The position numbers and the translations under genes are program-made. A stretch of 64,000 nt of DNA from Xylocopilactobacillus apis (lineage in GTDB: Bacteria > Bacillota > Bacilli > Lactobacillales > Lactobacillaceae): NCBI RefSeq assembly GCF_033095965.1, contig NZ_AP026801.1, forward strand, positions 124,001-188,000, given 5' to 3'. The notes under the pieces were generated by a model, which had not been told where the DNA came from, did no database searches, and saw only the letters and a program-made list of their open reading frames with translations. Each line of letters opens with the position of its first letter. Within the stretch, counting starts at the first letter, position 1. This document shows, in pieces, positions 60,205-64,000 of the stretch.

Positions 60205-61206
60205 TTAGTCAGCTTGTTCAACTCGGTTAGTCCATGGAGTAGCTGTTTCAGCTAAAACTTTGTTTAAGCTGTCAATGTTAGCTTTACCTTCAGTTTCTAA
60301 CCATTTTTGACCAGCAGCTTCGCCATCTTTAGCAAATGGTTCGATTCCTGGTTTCCATGTTGCACGGCCACAAAGAACACCATTAAATTCAGAGCCAGCT
60401 TCCTTAGCGAATTGTAATTCTTTTAAGAATAATTCGTTAGTAACACCTGCTGAAAGGAAGATAAATGGTAAATCTGTTGCATCTGATTGTTCCTTATAGT
60501 ATTTCTTAGCTTCGTCTTGTGAGTAAACAACTTCGTTGTCACCATTGAATCCTTCTACAAATTTCTGGTTAACAGGAACTTCAAGTTTTAAAACAGAAAT
60601 GTTGTAGCGAGGTTTGCTGAATTCACGAGTAGCTTCGATAACTTTGTGAGGCTTAACTTTAGCGAATTCTGCCTCAGATGCTGAATCATTCTTGCCATCA
60701 TAAGTTACGATTTCAAAGAATAATGGTAGACCATTTTCTTTAGCTTCAGCACCAACGCGTTCTACAAAAGCTTTCTTACGATCATTGATTGAATCTGGTT
60801 CATCAACATCATAGTAAAGTAAGAATTTAACAGCATCGCCGCCTTCTTCTTTAATTCTAAGGGCACTTTGATCATCAATTAAGTCAGGGAAACGTCCTGG
60901 TTCAGTAGCATCATAACCAGTCTTCTCATAAGATAATAATAAACCAGAATCACTAGAACGAACTTTACTTGCTGGTAAACCATACTCTGGATCTAACAAA
61001 ATTGCGCTTGCATATTTAGTTAATTCAGCTGAAACAGCTTTTTTGAAATCAACAATTGTTGTTTCATCTGCTGGTTTGTTAGCTGCTGCTGCGAGCATCT
61101 TTTGTAAGGATCCACGCTGGTCAATAGCTAAAGCTGAGATAACATTATTGCTATCTGATAAATTTTTAAGATGTTTAATCTGATCTGCTGTAAGTTTTAC
61201 AGACAT
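60205..61206 (-). CDS. lacD: tagatose 1,6-diphosphate aldolase, class I
   Basis: 333 residues. LAIDQRGSLQKML, ILLDPEYGLPAS, VKFLLYYDVDEPD (Schiff-base Lys in AVKFLLYYD), FFEIVTYD, VLKLEVPVN, FIFLSAGVT and NGVLCGRATWKPGI are the LacD blocks. It cleaves tagatose-1,6-bisphosphate (and related ketose bisphosphates) to dihydroxyacetone-P and glyceraldehyde-3-P. LacA, LacB and LacC are not in the window, so it may serve as a general class I aldolase. Ribosome site GAGGAGG. Confidence 0.94.
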   Translation of the reverse strand: MSVKLTADQIKHLKNLSDSNNVISALAIDQRGSLQKMLAAAANKPADETTIVDFKKAVSAELTKYASAILLDPEYGLPASKVRSSDSGLLLSYEKTGYDATEPGRFPDLIDDQSALRIKEEGGDAVKFLLYYDVDEPDSINDRKKAFVERVGAEAKENGLPLFFEIVTYDGKNDSASEAEFAKVKPHKVIEATREFSKPRYNISVLKLEVPVNQKFVEGFNGDNEVVYSQDEAKKYYKEQSDATDLPFIFLSAGVTNELFLKELQFAKEAGSEFNGVLCGRATWKPGIEPFAKDGEAAGQKWLETEGKANIDSLNKVLAETATPWTNRVEQAD

Positions 61207-61255
61207 TTAAAAAATACCTCCTCAGGACTTTCCATTAATAAATATTTCCGTATCT

Positions 61256-61261
61256 ATCATA
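61256..61261 (-). promoter_or_regulatory. extended -10 of the lacD promoter
   Basis: On the minus strand TGGTATGAT, an extended -10, lies 50 bases before the lacD ATG. The remaining 61262-61485 is AT-rich; it must hold the divergent opuC promoter, which I cannot place with confidence. Confidence 0.4.
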
Positions 61262-61527
61262 CCAGTTATTTTACAAAAAGGTAGAAAAAACTAGTTATAG
61301 TAAGCGGATTCATTAAAAATTTAAACTTTTAATTAATAATTGATGCTTTAGAAGTAATTCAAAGTTTATAAATGTTTTTTTGAAAAATGATTTTTTTCAT
61401 AATTTATGAACTTTTTGGCTTAAATGTTACACTATGAAGTTGAGAAGAATAATAAACAGCACATTTATGTATGAAAATATTTTAAATGTATAATTGTGAT
61501 AGTGATAGTTTTTGGAAGGAAGTGTCA

Positions 61528-62763
61528 ATGACGACTTTTTTAGAAATGTCTCATATTCGTAAAGTCTATGGAGATAAAGTGGCGGTTAATGATTTTAATC
61601 TTAATGTGGATAAGGGTGAGTTTATTTGTTTTATCGGAACATCCGGCTCTGGTAAGACAACAACGATGAGAATGATTAATCGAATGAATGTTCCAAGTTC
61701 AGGTACGATTAAAATTAATGGTCAAGATATCACAAAAATGGATCCAGTAAAATTGCGGCGTCAAATTGGATATGTGATCCAAAATATTGGATTGCTTCCT
61801 CATATGACGATTAAAGAAAATATTTTACTTGTTCCCAAGATGCTTAAGTGGAATCAGACTCAAATGGATAAAAGAGCGGTTGAAATGATCAAGATGGCCG
61901 AACTGCCAGAAGAATTTTTACAACGTTATCCAGGAGAACTATCTGGCGGACAGCAGCAAAGAATTGGGGTTGTTCGAGCCTTAGCTGCTGATCAAGAACT
62001 TATTTTAATGGATGAACCATTTGGCGCTTTGGATCCGATCACCCGTGAAGCATTGCAGGATTTGGTTAAAGATCTTCAGCAACGTTTGGGGAAAACCTTT
62101 ATTTTTGTTACTCATGATATGGATGAAGCACTAAAACTATCAAATAGAATTGTTGTTATGTCCTATGGTGATCAAGTGCAAGTCGATACACCAGATAATA
62201 TTCTTCGCCATCCGGCAAATAAATTTGTAGCCGATCTAATTGGCGAGGAACGATTAATTCAAGCGAGACCGACAGTTACGACTGTTGGTCAAATTTCTAA
62301 GAAGGCAATTTCAATAAAGGATAGCGCTAGTCTTCGAGAAGCCCTCAGCCTCATGCATAAAACTAGAGTTGATACACTTTTAGTTACAGACGGTAGAGGA
62401 GTTCTGCAAGGATACCTTGATTTAGAAACAATTAATAGTCAATATAATAAGAAAGATCGCGTTAGCGATATCATGAATAAGAATGCTTTTTATGTTCGAA
62501 AAGACTCTGTTATTTCAGATACTGTTGATCGAATCTTAAAAAGAGGTTACCGAAACGTTCCAGTTGTTGATGATGACGGCGTTTTAACGGGAATTGTTAC
62601 TCGAGCATCTTTAGTAGATATGGTATATGATGCGCTTTGGAGCGGAAACGAAAATGACGAAACAAGCGATAAAACTAATACCTCCCAAATTGGGGTAACG
62701 AGTCCTCACCATGATGCTAGTGCCCCTAAAGAGGCAAAAGAGGAAGCAGTGAAAAATGGTTGA
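61528..62763 (+). CDS. opuCA: osmoprotectant ABC transporter ATPase with CBS pair
   Basis: 411 residues from the ATG at 61528, eight bases after GGAAGG; an upstream ATG (61486) has no ribosome site. Walker A GTSGSGKTT, Q-loop VIQNIGLLPH, signature LSGGQQQR, Walker B ELILMDEPFGALDP, H-loop FVTHDMDEA. Residues about 255-375 form two CBS motifs (RVDTLLVTDGRGVLQGYLDL and YRNVPVVDDDGVLTGIV), the ionic-strength sensor of OpuC-type pumps for glycine betaine, carnitine or choline. First gene of the operon. Confidence 0.92.
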   Translation: MTTFLEMSHIRKVYGDKVAVNDFNLNVDKGEFICFIGTSGSGKTTTMRMINRMNVPSSGTIKINGQDITKMDPVKLRRQIGYVIQNIGLLPHMTIKENILLVPKMLKWNQTQMDKRAVEMIKMAELPEEFLQRYPGELSGGQQQRIGVVRALAADQELILMDEPFGALDPITREALQDLVKDLQQRLGKTFIFVTHDMDEALKLSNRIVVMSYGDQVQVDTPDNILRHPANKFVADLIGEERLIQARPTVTTVGQISKKAISIKDSASLREALSLMHKTRVDTLLVTDGRGVLQGYLDLETINSQYNKKDRVSDIMNKNAFYVRKDSVISDTVDRILKRGYRNVPVVDDDGVLTGIVTRASLVDMVYDALWSGNENDETSDKTNTSQIGVTSPHHDASAPKEAKEEAVKNG

Positions 62764-63393
62764 GTTTTTATCTGAATATGGCGGTCAGTTATTTCAAGAA
62801 ATTCTGCAGCATCTTTATATTTCAGCTATTTCGTTAGGATTAGGCATCATAGTAGCGGTTCCTTTAGGAATTCTTTTGACGAGAGCTAAAAAAATTGCGG
62901 GTTTAGTAATTAGTTTGACTAGTGTTTTGCAGACAATTCCGGCAATGGCGCTTTTGGCAATGATGATTCCGCTTTTTGGAATTGGAATGACCCCGGCAAT
63001 TGTTGCGTTATTTATTTATTCGTTGATGCCAATTCTTAGAAATACATACATTGGATTGACGGGAGTGGATCCGAACCTGCTTGACGTTGCTAAAGGAATG
63101 GGAATGAATAATTGGCAGTCAATTTGGAATGTCGAACTTCCCCAAGCAGCTGGGGTTATTATGTCAGGGATAAGGCTTTCAGGAACGTATGTAATTGCTT
63201 GGACTGCTTTAGCATCATATATTGGAGCCGGGGCCTTGGAGATATGATTTTTAACGGGTTAAATCTCTACCGCAGCGACTTGATTTTAGGTGGCTCAATT
63301 CCGGCAATCATTCTTGCTTTAGTAGTTGATTGGCTTTTAGGCAAAATTGAAGAAAAGGTTACTCCAAGAACTACGGAGGCAGAAAATGAATAA
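62756..63393 (+). pseudogene. opuCB: osmoprotectant ABC transporter permease, frameshifted
   Basis: Six membrane segments with AKKIAGLVISLTSVLQTIPAMALLA and the EAA-type loop [17 protein letters not shown]. The frame ends ...YIGAGALEI at 63247; the next frame continues [38 protein letters not shown]. One extra G in the GGGG run at 63229-63232 gives AGGLGDMIF and a normal protein of about 212 residues. Overlaps opuCA by eight bases. Either a fresh mutation or a sequence error. Confidence 0.85.
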
Positions 63394-64000
63394 ACACTTT
63401 TTGAAAAAAGCTATTGTAATTGTATATAGTTTTGTTTTAGTGCTAGTTTTGACTGGTTGTTCTTGGCCTGGATTAAGCGGTACTGGAAATAATACGGTCA
63501 AAATTGGATCACAAAATACAACTGAACATCAAGTGATGGCTAACGTGATTGAACAAATGATTCAGCATTACTCTGATTATAATACGACAATTATTAATAA
63601 CTTGGGTTCAGGGAATGTTAGTTTTGAAGCTCAAAAAAGAGGAGATACGGATTTAACGGCGGTTCGTTATACTGGAACAGATTACCAGACAGTATTAAAC
63701 TTGACCGGAGAAACTAATCCAACAAAAGTCAATAATGAGGTTAAACACGACTTTAAGAAACAATACAAGATGACCTATTTTCCCACTTTGGGTTTTGCTG
63801 ATACTTATCAATTTATGGTAACTTCTAGCTACGCTAAGAAGAATAATCTCCATAACGTTTCTGATATGAAGCGTGTTGCAAGTGAAATGCGAGTAGGGAT
63901 CGATCAGATATGGGCTAATCGTCGAGGAGATGGGTATAGTGCATTTAAAAATACCTATGGTTTTGGATTTGGAAAAGTCTACCCAATGCAGATTGGATTA
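63386..64000 (+). CDS. opuCC: osmoprotectant-binding lipoprotein, N-terminal part
   Basis: ATG at 63386 after CGGAGG, overlapping the permease stop by eight bases. Signal peptide with lipobox VLTGCS, then [21 protein letters not shown], the entry block of OpuCC/OsmX-type binding proteins, and [17 protein letters not shown]. The gene runs past the window end. The protein captures betaine, carnitine or choline outside the cell and hands it to OpuCB/OpuCD. A fourth gene (opuCD) is expected next. Confidence 0.9.
   Translation, partial: MNKHFLKKAIVIVYSFVLVLVLTGCSWPGLSGTGNNTVKIGSQNTTEHQVMANVIEQMIQHYSDYNTTIINNLGSGNVSFEAQKRGDTDLTAVRYTGTDYQTVLNLTGETNPTKVNNEVKHDFKKQYKMTYFPTLGFADTYQFMVTSSYAKKNNLHNVSDMKRVASEMRVGIDQIWANRRGDGYSAFKNTYGFGFGKVYPMQIGL

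Noticed and set aside
1-64000. CRISPR array, prophage or complete insertion sequence
   Set aside because: No regularly spaced repeats, phage structural or integrase genes, or transposase frames with terminal inverted repeats were seen.

Overview
The window is low-GC Firmicutes DNA. Short AT-rich intergenic gaps, strong AGGAGG ribosome sites, frequent TTG/GTG starts, rho-independent terminators and CcpA-type cre sites all fit this. SLAP (surface-layer) repeats, LacD/LacX, an EIICB-type mannitol PTS, DUF4931 and DUF4865 proteins and a cytosolic-type multicopper oxidase point to a member of the Lactobacillaceae. I cannot resolve the genus.

Layout. 0-2.1 kb: the end of a GNAT gene, then a decayed minus-strand island (DUF3800, ImmA/IrrE and DUF4411 remnants) preceded by a candidate structured RNA with a terminator. 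2.1-5.3 kb: a P3-type ATPase divergent from a TipAS-type MerR regulator. 5.6-7.5 kb: a BlaI/BlaR1-like pair that ends in a small secreted protein. 7.5-11.3 kb: a YdcF-like protein, a SLAP-like surface protein, a broken STM3941-type gene with a SemiSWEET, tRNA-Arg(UCG) and endonuclease IV. 11.4-20.2 kb: two paralogous membrane-anchored serine hydrolases, a multicopper oxidase, small enzymes, mannose-6-phosphate isomerase with an apparent ATT start, and an SRAP protein. 20.2-21 kb: a decayed Axe/Txe toxin-antitoxin pair.

21.7-27.7 kb: a glycyl radical enzyme with its (frameshifted) activase, a fructose-6-phosphate-aldolase-like enzyme and two sugar-responsive regulators; this combination matches the anhydrosugar route known from E. 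coli YbiW/FsaA. 27.7-33.9 kb: an AgrC/AgrA-like two-component system with 21-bp-spaced direct repeats before both its own operon and a MacB-type efflux operon. 34.4-36.4 kb: an orphan PTS EIIC with a ROK kinase. 36.5-40.6 kb: a TetR-acyltransferase-GT8-GT8-acyltransferase operon with a palindromic operator. 41.5-42.7 kb and 49.0-49.9 kb: two Rpn-family nucleases, each with a good internal ribosome site before its C-terminal segment; the first is followed by a duplicated free-standing copy of that segment. 43-49 kb: CoaBC, a LysR/DUF4865 pair and a large secreted GH84 N-acetylglucosaminidase with SLAP repeats.

50-54 kb: a heterodimeric ABC exporter with a MerR regulator. 54.3-55.5 kb: a frameshifted arginine deiminase. 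55.7-59.1 kb: the mannitol operon (EIICB, EIIA, dehydrogenase), whose EIICB carries a second, cysteine-less IIB domain. 59.2-61.2 kb: LacX and LacD. 61.5-64 kb: an OpuC-type osmoprotectant importer that runs off the window.

Two themes run through the window. First, many genes are decaying (DUF4411, ImmA, Axe/Txe, GH1 and ABC relics), mostly defence, toxin-antitoxin or carbohydrate genes. Second, five otherwise intact reading frames (DUF3800, STM3941-like, glycyl-radical activase, arcA, opuCB) are each broken by the apparent loss of one base in or next to a homopolymer run, which may reflect sequencing undercalls rather than biology.
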